In this document: one piece after another, positions 25,120 to 32,965 of the stretch
Layout of the letters: every line of letters begins with the position of its first letter
Numbering within the stretch: position 1 is the first letter of the stretch
DNA from: Streptomyces sp. NBC_01304
Lineage (GTDB): Bacteria; Actinomycetota; Actinomycetes; Streptomycetales; Streptomycetaceae
Direction of reading: 5' to 3'
Assembly (NCBI RefSeq): GCF_035975855.1
Contig: NZ_CP109055.1
Span: 5,084,001 to 5,148,000 of the forward strand
DNA length: 64,000 bases
Program-made: the position numbers and the translations under genes
The notes under the pieces: generated by a model
Told to the model about the DNA's origin: nothing
The model's database searches: none
What the model saw: only the letters and a program-made list of their open reading frames with translations

Positions 25120-27324
25120 TCAGCGGGCCGCGGACTCCTTGGGGGTTCGCGGCCCGTTGCCGTCCACGGTCATCGGGGGCGGGGTCGTGCCGAGGGCCTC
25201 GGAGAGTTCGTCCAGGGACTCCAGGAGCAGGCGCGTGCCCCTGCGCACGACACGGTCCGGGACGCCCTCGCCGTCCCACTCGGCCAGGGCGGCGCGGACC
25301 GGTTCCCAGGTGGGGACGCGGCGTTCGCGTACCGCCTTCGCGGCCTGTTCGGTGGACTCCCGCAGGACGGTGGCCAGTTGGGCCGCGGCCGGGACGGGGG
25401 TGGTGCCGCGGTCCGGGAGGTGGGCCTCCATCAGCATCGCGACGCGGGCGATCTGGGCGAGCGCGTGCTCGGCGTCGTCGGCCGCGGCGCGGGAGAGGCC
25501 TCGGTGGCGGACCGGCTCGTTCTGGGCGCGGGCGGCCGCGTCCTGCCAGGCGATACGGGCGTTGCGGGCCTCGAGCAGGGCCTCGCGGACGTCCGGGCAG
25601 ACCTTGCCGGCGGGCTCGGCGTAGTGACGTACGACCGCCGCCGCATAACGGCCGTCGGCGACCAGCCAGTCGGCGAGGCGGGTGCGCAGACGGGGGGTCT
25701 CCCAGGCCGGGTAGACGGCGTACGACAGCATCGCGAGGAGGCCGCCGATCAGGGTGAGGAGCACGCGCTCGCGGACCGTCTGGCTCCACTCGATGCCGCC
25801 CATGCCGAGCAGGAACACGACGTACGCGGACACCATCACCTGGACCGTCACATAGCCCGTGCGCATGAAGAGGTACGTCAGGCCGGCGGCGGCCACCGCG
25901 AGAACGCCCGAGAAGTACGCGCCGGGGTGGGCGAGTTGGACGACGCCGGTCGCCAGGGCCACGCCGATCAGGGTGCCGCCGAAGCGGGCCACCGCGCGGC
26001 CGTACGTCTGGGAGAAGTCGGGGCGCATCACCATGACGGAGGCCATGGGGGCCCAGTAGCCGTGGCCGAAGCCCAGGTGGACGTTGAGGGCGTGGCCGAT
26101 GAGGTAGCCCGTGACGGCGACCGCGGTGACGCGGATCGCGTGGCGCAGGATCGCGGACTTGTGGGTCAGTTCCTTGCGCATCGCTCGGGCCGCGACGGGG
26201 GCGAGGGCCGGGAGGGTGGGGCGGATCAGGGGGATGGGGCGGGTGTCGGACTGGTCCGGTGGGGTGGGTGCCGGCTCTGGTGCCGGTTCTGGTTGTGGTG
26301 GCCGGGTGCCGTCGGGGGGCGGGGCTTCGGGGGCGGTGGATTTGGGGTCGGCTGTTTCCACCACGTCGTGGAGGAGTTTGCCGAGGCGGGTGGCGGCGCG
26401 GTGGGCCGGGCCGCTCAGGATCGCGCCCGTGTCGGGGGTCTTGAAGGTGGCGATCGCGGCCGGGGGGAGCTTCACCGCCTCGCCGTGGCGGATCGCGCGG
26501 GCCGCCGCGTCCAGGATCTGGCCTGCCGCGGCCAGGAGCTCGCGCACCCTGTCCCGCTCGACGCCCTCCTCGGGGACGCCCACCGCCGGGTCGGCGAGGG
26601 AGGCGAGGACGGGGCGGATGCGTTCCGCGAGGCCTCGGGCTCCGTGCAGTTCGGCGGGGCGGGTGCGGGCCTGGCGGGGGGTGACCGCGGCCGCGCTGCG
26701 GGCGTTCATCAGGGGCGCGGGGTCGAAGGCGGCGACCGGGTCGTGGCGCAGCCTGCGGGCGTAGTCGGCCTCGCCGGCCAGGGCGTCGGCCAGGGCGTCC
26801 CGCTGGGCTCCCCATCTGCGTACCGGGAAGGCGACGATCAGTGCCGCCTGTACGAGGCCGCCGACCGCGATCATCGCGGCGTGGCCCGCCGCCTGGGCGA
26901 TCGTGGTGGGGAGCGTGATGGTCACCAGCATCATCGCGACGTTCGAGGACGCGATGATGCCGACCGTCGGGCCGACGGACCAGCTCAGGCCCGCGAGGAA
27001 GGTCCACAGGGCGAGCAGGGCGAGGAAGAGGATCAGGTTCGCGCCGGTGAGGTAGCCGAGGAAGGTGCTGATGCCGAGGCTGACGCCGGAGGCCAGGGCC
27101 AGGACGGGGCGGGGGCGCCAGCTGCGCTGGAAGGTGGCGATGGCTGCCTGGAAGGCGCCGAAGGCGGAGCTTGCCGCTACCGCGGGGTCGAAGAAGTAGA
27201 GGCTCAGGCCTACGACCAGGGCGAGGCCTGCGGTGGCTCTGATCGCGATGAGGGGTTCGAGGCGGCGGCGCTCGACCTTCAGCCCTGAGCGGGCGGTCTC
27301 CTTTAGTGCGTTGCGCCAGCTCAC
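25120..27324 (-). CDS. FUSC family integral membrane protein
   Basis: A 734-residue membrane protein of the FUSC / aromatic acid exporter (AaeB-like) type. Two blocks of hydrophobic segments are visible: residues ~25-165 (LIAIRATAGLALVVGLSLYF onward) and ~360-500 (LRHAIRVTAVAVTGYLIGHAL ... GHGYWAPMASVMVMRPDFSQTYGRAVARFGGTLIGV), the second containing the FUSC signature WAPMxxxxVMRPDFxxTxxRAxxRxxGT. A cytosolic helical domain and a proline-rich linker lie between, and a helical domain ends the protein. FUSC proteins are thought to export aromatic acids or other toxic anions. The GTG at 27322-27324 has no clear ribosome site, so translation may be leaderless. A G-rich repeat lies about 70 bp upstream. 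Confidence 0.85.
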   Translation of the reverse strand: MSWRNALKETARSGLKVERRRLEPLIAIRATAGLALVVGLSLYFFDPAVAASSAFGAFQAAIATFQRSWRPRPVLALASGVSLGISTFLGYLTGANLILFLALLALWTFLAGLSWSVGPTVGIIASSNVAMMLVTITLPTTIAQAAGHAAMIAVGGLVQAALIVAFPVRRWGAQRDALADALAGEADYARRLRHDPVAAFDPAPLMNARSAAAVTPRQARTRPAELHGARGLAERIRPVLASLADPAVGVPEEGVERDRVRELLAAAGQILDAAARAIRHGEAVKLPPAAIATFKTPDTGAILSGPAHRAATRLGKLLHDVVETADPKSTAPEAPPPDGTRPPQPEPAPEPAPTPPDQSDTRPIPLIRPTLPALAPVAARAMRKELTHKSAILRHAIRVTAVAVTGYLIGHALNVHLGFGHGYWAPMASVMVMRPDFSQTYGRAVARFGGTLIGVALATGVVQLAHPGAYFSGVLAVAAAGLTYLFMRTGYVTVQVMVSAYVVFLLGMGGIEWSQTVRERVLLTLIGGLLAMLSYAVYPAWETPRLRTRLADWLVADGRYAAAVVRHYAEPAGKVCPDVREALLEARNARIAWQDAAARAQNEPVRHRGLSRAAADDAEHALAQIARVAMLMEAHLPDRGTTPVPAAAQLATVLRESTEQAAKAVRERRVPTWEPVRAALAEWDGEGVPDRVVRRGTRLLLESLDELSEALGTTPPPMTVDGNGPRTPKESAAR

Positions 27325-27394
27325 GTGTGTGAGTTTACGTGGGTTGTGGGGTTGGTCATGGTTTGGGGGGTGTGGGTGGGTGGGTGCGGGCCGG

Positions 27395-27475
27395 GGTGGG
27401 TGCGGGTGTGAGGTGGGTGCGGGTGTGAGGTGGGTGCGGGTGTGAGGTGGGTGCGGGTGTGAGGTGGGTGCGGGT
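27395..27475 (+). repeat. 17-bp G-rich tandem repeat upstream of the FUSC gene
   Basis: Four full copies of GGTGGGTGCGGGTGTGA (27395-27462) and most of a fifth follow one another without variation. Each copy holds two GGG runs, so the + strand could form G-quadruplexes. The array lies in the probable promoter region of the FUSC gene. The remaining DNA to 27508 is also G-rich and shows no gene. Confidence 0.9.
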
Positions 27476-27508
27476 TCGTTGCGCCTGCGGCGGGCTGGGT
27501 CCCCTACC

Positions 27509-27650
27509 CGCCCCTTCCCGTAAGACTGCCGCCGGCTTTCGAGGGTGGGGGTGGGTGGGAATCCGTCCGTCAAAGATGTCCTCAAACGCCGGACGGGCTG
27601 AAGAACAGCCGGACGGGCTGAAGGACAGGCGGGCGGGCTGAATGAGGGCC
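27509..27650. repeat. Dispersed intergenic repeat, copy C, with degenerate satellites
   Basis: Both blocks of the element at 6113-6183 recur here in the same order (27509-27539 and 27575-27601). They are followed by shortened echoes of GCCGGACGGGCTGAAG (about 27608-27650). No coding frame is convincing in 27325-27701. Confidence 0.75.
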
Positions 27651-27701
27651 GGCGCGCGCTGGATGAGGGCCGGCGCGAGCTGGATGGGGCCACGCGAGCA
27701 G

Positions 27702-27925
27702 TCACGTGCTCAGCGCCACCGTCGGGTCCAGGCGGGACGCCCGGATCGCCGGGTACAGGCCCGCCAGCGCGCCGATCGTGAGGGTGGCCGTCAGGGCCGC
27801 CGCCAAGGACCAGGGCGGGATCACCGTGGTCCAGGCCTGGGCCCGGGCGAAGGCGAAGGTGGCCGCGGTGCCGAGGAGTGCGCCCGCCGCGCCGCCCAGT
27901 GCGGACAGGAGCAGTGATTCCATCA
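27702..27925 (-). pseudogene. C-terminal remnant of a MacB/FtsX-type ABC permease
   Basis: The last ~74 codons of a FtsX-like permease are intact and end normally: SQFLMESLLLSALGGAAGALLG, then a second hydrophobic segment and the typical close GLYPAIRASRLDPTVALST. The preceding ~300 residues are missing; upstream of about 27930 the frame enters unrelated DNA belonging to an opposing gene remnant. The whole ATPase partner is also absent. This is a truncated gene, not a start-site problem, because FtsX C-termini need the rest of the membrane domain. Confidence 0.75.
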
Positions 27926-27956
27926 GGAACTGCGAGCGCCGCGGGGGAGGCCGCGA

Positions 27957-28164
27957 CCGGGGTGACCAAGGGGCTGCACTGAAGCTGCTGCACGCCGGGC
28001 CCACGGCGGCCGAGCAGGTGACCGGGCTCACCACGCTGGTGCACGACGATCTGCCGATCAGTGCGTCCGGCGACGGCAAGAAGGTCACCGTCGCCCTCGG
28101 GGCGGCGAAGGTCGGGCCCGAACAGACCGGGCTGCTCGGCCAGTTGGGCAACCGGAGTTGCTAG
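27957..28164 (+). pseudogene. 3' remnant of a rightward gene, possibly GerMN-like
   Basis: Reading rightward, about 60 codons to TAG at 28162-28164 look like a real protein end: LLHAGPTAAEQVTGLTTLV, then a beta-hairpin and GLLGQLGNRSC. The LxAGPT...GLTT pattern recalls GerMN-type lipoprotein domains, but the match is weak. The frame upstream of about 27957 lacks plausible coding sequence and runs antisense through the permease remnant, so the 5' part of the gene has been lost. Confidence 0.5.
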
Positions 28165-28985
28165 CGGACGGCTTCCAGGTAGGCGTCCAGCGCGGGGCGG
28201 GGCTCGCGGCCGAGGAGGGTGCGCAGGGCGTTGTCCTCGATCCCGTTGCCCTCGATTGCTGTGCCGTCCATGAAGCCAGCGGCTATCGCCGAGTAGGTGC
28301 CGACGATCATCGGGACCTGGAAGTCCTTGAGCGCGCCCGAGGCGGACAGCGCGGCGCGGGCCTCGGCGAGGGTCGACGGCTCGTACGAACCGTCGACCGC
28401 CGCCGCCAGCTCGGCGCCGCCCAACGCCACTTCACCCACCAGCTCATAGACCTGGCCCGCGTGCGCGGCCGGGTCGAGGGCCACTCGTGCGGCCGCCTCC
28501 GCGAGGTCCGCGCGGGCCACCGCCGCGAGCCGGCCCTCGCCGAGCGGGGCCGCGATCGTGCCGTCGGGGCCGGGGGCGGCGATCACCGCGAGGAACTCCG
28601 CGTACAGGCCGTTGCGCAGCACCGTCCACGCGAGCGGCGACTCGCGCAGGCGGCGCTCGGTCCAGCGGTGGGCGAGGGCGTAGGTGAGGTGGTCGCCGTC
28701 GCCGCTGAGGCTGGTGTAGACGACGTGGCGTACGCCCGCCTTCTCGGCCGCCGATATCGCCGCCTCGTGCCGGGCCTGTACGACGTCGTCCTCGCCCTCC
28801 CCCGCCGAGATCAGGAGCAGCGTGTCCACGCCGGTCAGGTCGAGGGAGTCCGGGGCGTCGAAGTCGACGCGCCGCTCGACCGCGGAGCGCGGGGTGCGGG
28901 TGCCGAACACGACGTCGTCGCGGCCGGCCAGCTCCTTGGCAACGAGGGTGCCGAGTGCGCCCGTGGCGCCGGTGACGAGAAGCAT
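28161..28985 (-). CDS. NmrA-like NAD(P)-binding protein (QOR2 type)
   Basis: A 274-residue Rossmann-fold protein starting MLLVTGATGALGTLVAKEL, the GxxGxxG dinucleotide motif of atypical short-chain dehydrogenases. Later segments (GVRHVVYTSLSGDGDHL, RWTERRLRESPLAWTVLRNGLYAEFL) match NmrA / quinone oxidoreductase 2-like proteins, which reduce quinones or sense NADP(H). The active-site YxxxK is not conserved, as usual in this group. The ATG at 28983-28985 follows GAAGGGG. It is divergent from an HxlR regulator 101 bp away, the common arrangement in which HxlR controls the reductase. The 3' end overlaps the TAG of the rightward remnant by 4 bp. Confidence 0.9.
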   Translation of the reverse strand: MLLVTGATGALGTLVAKELAGRDDVVFGTRTPRSAVERRVDFDAPDSLDLTGVDTLLLISAGEGEDDVVQARHEAAISAAEKAGVRHVVYTSLSGDGDHLTYALAHRWTERRLRESPLAWTVLRNGLYAEFLAVIAAPGPDGTIAAPLGEGRLAAVARADLAEAAARVALDPAAHAGQVYELVGEVALGGAELAAAVDGSYEPSTLAEARAALSASGALKDFQVPMIVGTYSAIAAGFMDGTAIEGNGIEDNALRTLLGREPRPALDAYLEAVR

Positions 28986-29086
28986 GGAAGCCCCTTCCGA
29001 GGGTTGCCGCAGGTTGTGCCCGAGGTGTGTCCGGGGCGTGCTCCTATCCTTGACGGCGCGGCTCGATCGCATAAGGAGGCACTTCC

Positions 29087-29536
29087 ATGTCAGCAGGGCA
29101 CACCGCGGTAACCGCCCCCGCCCAGGTCACGGGCGAGGTCACGGGCGAGGTCATCGTCTGTGAGACGCCGCAGGACGAGTGCGGCGTACGCGACGTCCTG
29201 GACCGGCTCGGCGACAAGTGGTCGGTGTACGTGGTGGTCGAGCTGTCGAGCGGGAAGCTGCGCTTCAAGGAGTTGCAGCGCCGGATCCACGGGGACATCT
29301 CGCAGCGCATGCTGACCCTGACCGTGCGCAGGCTGGAGCGCGACGGGCTGGTCAAGCGGACCGTGTATCCGACGGTGCCGCCGCAGGTCGAGTACGAGCT
29401 GACCGAGCTGGGCCGCAGCATGACCCACCTGGTGAAGGCCCTCGCGGACTGGTCGATCGAACACCGTCCGGTGATCGCCGAGGCGCGGCGCGCGTACGAC
29501 GAGGTCCAGGACGAGGCGAAGGCCGGGTCCGCGTGA
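29087..29536 (+). CDS. HxlR family transcriptional regulator
   Basis: A 149-residue winged-helix regulator of the HxlR (MarR-related) family. It has the N-terminal cysteine segment DECGVRDVLDRLGDKWSV, then LRFKELQRRIHGDISQRMLTLTVRRLERDGLV as the recognition helix and VEYELTELGRSM as the wing. HxlR proteins sense aldehydes, quinones or disulfide stress, often through the N-terminal cysteine. It probably represses the divergent NmrA-like gene. The ATG at 29087 has AAGGAGG at ideal spacing. The stop overlaps the next start (GTGA), so the DUF2786 gene is translationally coupled. Confidence 0.93.
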   Translation: MSAGHTAVTAPAQVTGEVTGEVIVCETPQDECGVRDVLDRLGDKWSVYVVVELSSGKLRFKELQRRIHGDISQRMLTLTVRRLERDGLVKRTVYPTVPPQVEYELTELGRSMTHLVKALADWSIEHRPVIAEARRAYDEVQDEAKAGSA

Positions 29537-30648
29537 GTGATGCCGTCGACCGGGCCTTCGCCGCCGCGCTCTACGCGGACGGCGACGACGGTCTGGACAC
29601 GGGTGCCTCGCTGATAGCCGCCGCCGACCCGGCGACCGAGGCCGAACTGCTGCGTCGCGGCGAGGAGTTCGTACGGCGGGCGTGGGAGCGGGGCTGGGCT
29701 CCTGCCGATGTCGTACGTCTGGTCGCGCGCGAGCTCGACGAGACGCATGTCGATCTCGCCGCCATGCTGATCGTCCGCGAGACCGGGCGGTACGGCGAGA
29801 AGCTGCCGCCCCGCTGGGCCGGTCAGCTCGGCGACCTCGCGCCCGGGCCGGGGCCGGCCGACCGGTTCCTGCGCGCGACGGCGCTCCTTGAGCTGTACCG
29901 GCTGCTGCTTCGGCTGCCCGCGATCGAGGCGGTCGGGCCGGTGCCCGGCTCCCCCGTCCACGTACCGGCGTCCGTTCATGGGGAACCGAAGATGCTGGCC
30001 CGGATCCGGGCGCTGCTCGCCAAGGCCGAGGCGACCGGCTTCCCTCAGGAGGCGGAGGCGCTGTCGGCGAAGGCGCAGGAGCTGATGGCGCGGCACAGCG
30101 TCGACGAGGCGCTGCTCGCGCATCGGGCGGGGGCGAAGGACGTGCCGACCGCCTGCCGGATCGGGGTGGACGCCCCGTACGAGACGGCGAAGGCGATCCT
30201 GCTCGACGCGGTGGCGGGCGCGAACCGGTGCCGTGCGGTGTGGGATCAGGCGCTCGGGTTCTCGACGGTGGTCGGGTTCGAGTCGGATCTGGACTCGGTC
30301 GAGCTGCTGTACACGTCGCTGCTTGTGCAGGGGACGGCCGCCATGACCAAGGCGGAGGCGGGGCAGCGGGCCGGGGGGCGGAAGCGGACGAAGGCCTTCC
30401 GGCAGGCGTTCTTGATGGCGTATGCGGATCGGATCGGGCATCGGCTTGCCCGGACCTCCTCGGAGGCCGTTGCGGCCGAGGCGGGTGAGCGGCTTCCCGT
30501 GCTTGCGGCGCGGGAGGTCGCGGTTTCGTCGCGGGCCGAGGAGATGTTTCCGCAGACGCGGAGCACGCGGGTTCGGGGGGTCTCCGATCTGGCGGGTTGG
30601 GAGCATGGCGTGGCGGCTGCCGACCGGGCCCATGTGCAGGGTGGTTGA
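29533..30648 (+). CDS. DUF2786 domain protein
   Basis: A 371-residue soluble protein. A DUF2786 domain lies near residues 155-195 (MLARIRALLAKAEATGFPQEAEALSAKAQELMARHSVD), preceded by an alpha-helical N-terminal region and followed by DUF7168-like sequence (AILLDAVAGANRCRAVW ... VVGFESDLDSVELLYTSLLVQG). DUF2786 proteins occur in phages and actinobacteria with no known activity. The GTG at 29533 overlaps the HxlR stop by 4 bp, so the two are made together; a functional link is not obvious. The stop codon lies inside the first unit of a 17-bp tandem repeat. Confidence 0.85.
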   Translation: MSDAVDRAFAAALYADGDDGLDTGASLIAAADPATEAELLRRGEEFVRRAWERGWAPADVVRLVARELDETHVDLAAMLIVRETGRYGEKLPPRWAGQLGDLAPGPGPADRFLRATALLELYRLLLRLPAIEAVGPVPGSPVHVPASVHGEPKMLARIRALLAKAEATGFPQEAEALSAKAQELMARHSVDEALLAHRAGAKDVPTACRIGVDAPYETAKAILLDAVAGANRCRAVWDQALGFSTVVGFESDLDSVELLYTSLLVQGTAAMTKAEAGQRAGGRKRTKAFRQAFLMAYADRIGHRLARTSSEAVAAEAGERLPVLAAREVAVSSRAEEMFPQTRSTRVRGVSDLAGWEHGVAAADRAHVQGG

Positions 30649-30710
30649 CCGTCCCGGTCGGTTGACCGTCCCGGTCGGTTGACCGTCCTTGTCGGCTGAC
30701 CGTCCTTGTC
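30643..30710. repeat. 17-bp tandem repeat spanning the DUF2786 stop codon
   Basis: Four consecutive 17-bp units, GGTTGACCGTCCCGGTC twice and then two variants with CTTGTC, begin 3 nt before the TGA stop (30646-30648). The TTGACC in each unit resembles a -35 box, but no matching -10 is seen. Confidence 0.85.
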
Positions 30711-30720
30711 GGCTTCCGTC

Positions 30721-30832
30721 AAAGACTCGGGGCTCCGCCCCGGACCCCGTTCGCGCAGTTCCCCGCGCCCCTTGAAGACCAAAGACTCGGGGCCCGCCCC
30801 GGACCCCGTTCGCGCAGTTCCCCGCGCCCCTT
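30721..30832. repeat. Direct duplication of an intergenic hairpin element (60-bp period)
   Basis: AAAGACTCGGGGCTCCGCCC and the next ~33 bases (30721-30773) are repeated at 30781-30832 with one base deleted. Each copy contains the hairpin GGGGC/GCCCC and the phrase CGCAGTTCCCCGCGCCCC, a third partial copy of which follows. The type is common in streptomycete intergenic DNA. It lies between convergent genes and may terminate both. Confidence 0.8.
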
Positions 30833-30856
30833 ATCGGCTGTTCCCCGCGCCCCTTG

Positions 30857-31696
30857 TCAGCTGTCGCCGCCCTCGTCGATCAGGCGGCGGACCTCTCTGT
30901 CCACCATGCCCAGGCGGGCCTCCGCCACCAGCGGGACCGCGCGACGCTGGCGGCGGGCCTCGTGGACGTCGATGTCTACCGTGACCAGGCCCGGCTCCCA
31001 CTTGGGGGCCTGGGCGACGACCGTGCCGCGTGGGTCGACGACTCGGGAGCCGCCCCAGAAGGACGCGCCGTTCTCATTGCCTACGCGGTTCACGAAGACG
31101 ACCCAGCACTGGAGCATCCGGGCCGTGTACGACAGGAGCGTGTCCCAGTACAGGCCCGTGCCCATCGCCTCCGGGTCGAGGCTGGCCGCGCTGTTCGTCG
31201 GGACGATGATGACCTCGGCGCCGTCCTGCACCGCCAGCCAGGGCAGCACCGGCTGCCAGGCGTCGTTGCACACCAGGGTCGCGGCCCGGCCGTGCCCGCC
31301 CGGCAGGTCGTACGCGCGCATCGCCTGGCCGGGGCTGACGTGCTTGCGCTCCTCCCAGGCCAGGTAGTTGGGCAGGTAGAGCTTGCGGTGCGGGTGCAGC
31401 AGCTCGCCGTTCGCGTAGTACGCCGAGGTGTTGTACGCCCGCAGGCTGGTGTGCTCGTGGAGGCCGACGATGACGTCGGCCCCCAGCGTCGAGAGCTCAA
31501 GCAGACGCGGGTCCTTGGCCTCGATGGACGTGTCCTTCTTCAGACCGCCCAAGTGGTAGCCGTGCAGGCTCAGCTCCGGGAAGACCACCAGGTCGGAGCC
31601 CTGCGCGACGGCCTGCTCGATCTGCTCCCTGGCGGTTTCGAGGTTCTTGTCGACCTCGCCGAGTTCACAGTCGGTCTGCGCAAGCGCGACGCGCAT
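30857..31696 (-). CDS. Carbon-nitrogen hydrolase (nitrilase superfamily)
   Basis: A 279-residue amidase/carbamoylase-type enzyme. The Glu-Lys-Cys triad is visible: Glu in VVFPELSLHGY (~residue 42), Lys in HPHRKLYLPNY (~105) and Cys in ATLVCNDAWQ (~143). The segment WGGSRVVDPRGTVVAQAPKWEPGL is typical of the C-terminal sheet. It hydrolyses a non-peptide C-N bond; the substrate cannot be read from the sequence. Length is normal and there is no signal peptide. The ATG at 31694-31696 has GGAGAG upstream. It is downstream of the aldo/keto reductase on the same strand, with about 150 bp of repeat DNA upstream of its ATG. Confidence 0.92.
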   Translation of the reverse strand: MRVALAQTDCELGEVDKNLETAREQIEQAVAQGSDLVVFPELSLHGYHLGGLKKDTSIEAKDPRLLELSTLGADVIVGLHEHTSLRAYNTSAYYANGELLHPHRKLYLPNYLAWEERKHVSPGQAMRAYDLPGGHGRAATLVCNDAWQPVLPWLAVQDGAEVIIVPTNSAASLDPEAMGTGLYWDTLLSYTARMLQCWVVFVNRVGNENGASFWGGSRVVDPRGTVVAQAPKWEPGLVTVDIDVHEARRQRRAVPLVAEARLGMVDREVRRLIDEGGDS

Positions 31697-31777
31697 CCAG
31701 GCTCTCCTTCGTGCAGTTCAGGCTGATGTGCTGGGGTTCGTCCAGTATGTCAGCCCCTGCCTGTCCCAGCCCTCGTT

Positions 31778-31843
31778 CAGTCCTCTCCCGACCCTCTCCC
31801 GGCCCTCGCTCAGTCCTCTCCCGACCCTCTCCCGGCCCTCGCT
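31778..31843. repeat. 33-bp tandem duplication at the aldo/keto reductase stop
   Basis: A 33-bp unit starting CAGTCCTCTCCCGACCCTCT occurs twice (31778-31810, 31811-31843), and its end abuts the TGA stop of the leftward aldo/keto reductase. The pyrimidine-rich unit itself contains two CTCTCCCG boxes. Confidence 0.85.
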
Positions 31844-32829
31844 CAGCCCGCCTCGTCCAGCTTGGCGCGCTGCTCCGCCGTCAGCTCCAGGTCGACCGCC
31901 GCCAGGCTCTCGTTCAGCTGGGCCACCGAAGAGGCGCCGACCAGCGGGAAGCACGGGACCTCGGCGCCGATCAGCCAGGCCAGGACCACCTGGTTGACCG
32001 TCGCGCCCGTCTCCTTGGCGACCATGTGGAGGGCCTTGAGACGGGTGTGCGTGCCGGGGTGCTCCAGCTCGTGGCCCAGCGTCTTGTCCGTGCGGACGTA
32101 CGCGCCCCCGAGCAGCGGCGAGTACGCCACCAGGGCGAGGCCCGGCTCCTCGCGTACGTAGCTGAGCAGGTCGCCGCCCGTCGCACCCGGGGCGCCGTCG
32201 GGGCTCAGCTCGCTGGGCAAATCCATCCGGCGGCGCAGGTAGGTGTGGTGGTACTGCAGCACCTCATAGCCGGGCACCCCGGCCGCGGCGGCCAGATTGC
32301 GGGCCCGCTCGATGCGCCAGGCCCACTGGTTGCTGACGCCCAGGAGGCCGACGGTGCCCTCCCCCACGAGCTCGCCGAAGGCTTCGACGGTCTCCTGCTG
32401 GGGGGTGGTGTAGTCGTCGATGTGCGCGTAGAGCAGGTCCAGCTTCTCCACGCCGAGCTGCTCGCGGCTGCGCTCCGCGGACTCCCTGATGACCTTCGCG
32501 GACAGGCCCTCGGGGTTGTCGATGTATCCGGTGCCGGGGGCGAGCGGGCGTGCTCCCAGCTTGGTGGCGATGAAGATCTCGTCGCCGATGCCGCGGCTGC
32601 GGCGCCAGCGGCCGAGCAGCTTCTCGCTCTCGCCGCCCTGGGTGCTGTTGATCCAGAACGCGTAGTTGTCGGACGTGTCGATGAAGGTGCCGCCGGCTTC
32701 GACGTACCGGTCGAGGATCGCGTACGACGTCTCCTCGTCGGTGAGCGTCCCGAACAGCATGGCGCCGAGGCTCAGGACGCTGACCTCGCGGCGGGTGGTG
32801 CCGGCTCCACCGATGGTGCGGTATTTCAT
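31843..32829 (-). CDS. Aldo/keto reductase
   Basis: A 328-residue NADPH-dependent oxidoreductase with the (beta/alpha)8 fold. Catalytic residues are visible: Asp and Tyr in FIDTSDNYAFW (~50-57), Lys in FIATKLGARP and His in LLYAHIDDY. The start MKYRTIGGAGTTRREVSVLSLG is typical. It reduces aldehydes or ketones, but the exact substrate is unknown. ATG 32827-32829 has GGGGAG at 5-nt spacing and was preferred to an upstream GTG. It probably forms a short unit with the downstream nitrilase-family gene. The 136 bp between it and the next gene to the right show no feature. Confidence 0.93.
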   Translation of the reverse strand: MKYRTIGGAGTTRREVSVLSLGAMLFGTLTDEETSYAILDRYVEAGGTFIDTSDNYAFWINSTQGGESEKLLGRWRRSRGIGDEIFIATKLGARPLAPGTGYIDNPEGLSAKVIRESAERSREQLGVEKLDLLYAHIDDYTTPQQETVEAFGELVGEGTVGLLGVSNQWAWRIERARNLAAAAGVPGYEVLQYHHTYLRRRMDLPSELSPDGAPGATGGDLLSYVREEPGLALVAYSPLLGGAYVRTDKTLGHELEHPGTHTRLKALHMVAKETGATVNQVVLAWLIGAEVPCFPLVGASSVAQLNESLAAVDLELTAEQRAKLDEAG

Positions 32830-32965
32830 CCGAACTCCCCTCAAGTGGCCCGGTTTCCGCGGGCCTTGAGGGGAGTCTGGATGCTCGCGTGCACTTCAAC
32901 GCAAGCCCCGGCGGGGCGGCTCTTGCGGCGAGCGTGCGTGCCAGCGGGGGTTCAAAGACAGGCTC

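Noticed and set aside
24485..27007. 840-codon leftward frame across the lipoprotein and FUSC genes
   Set aside because: Arg/Pro/Gly-rich shadow of the FUSC gene in the +1 frame, with no domain.
27395..27475. CRISPR-like array
   Set aside because: The 17-bp units are contiguous with no unique spacers and no cas genes are near; it is a minisatellite. The same holds for 30643-30710.
30643..30710. Array of four promoters (TTGACC boxes)
   Set aside because: Each unit has a -35-like TTGACC but no -10-like sequence 16-19 bp downstream, only GC-rich DNA.
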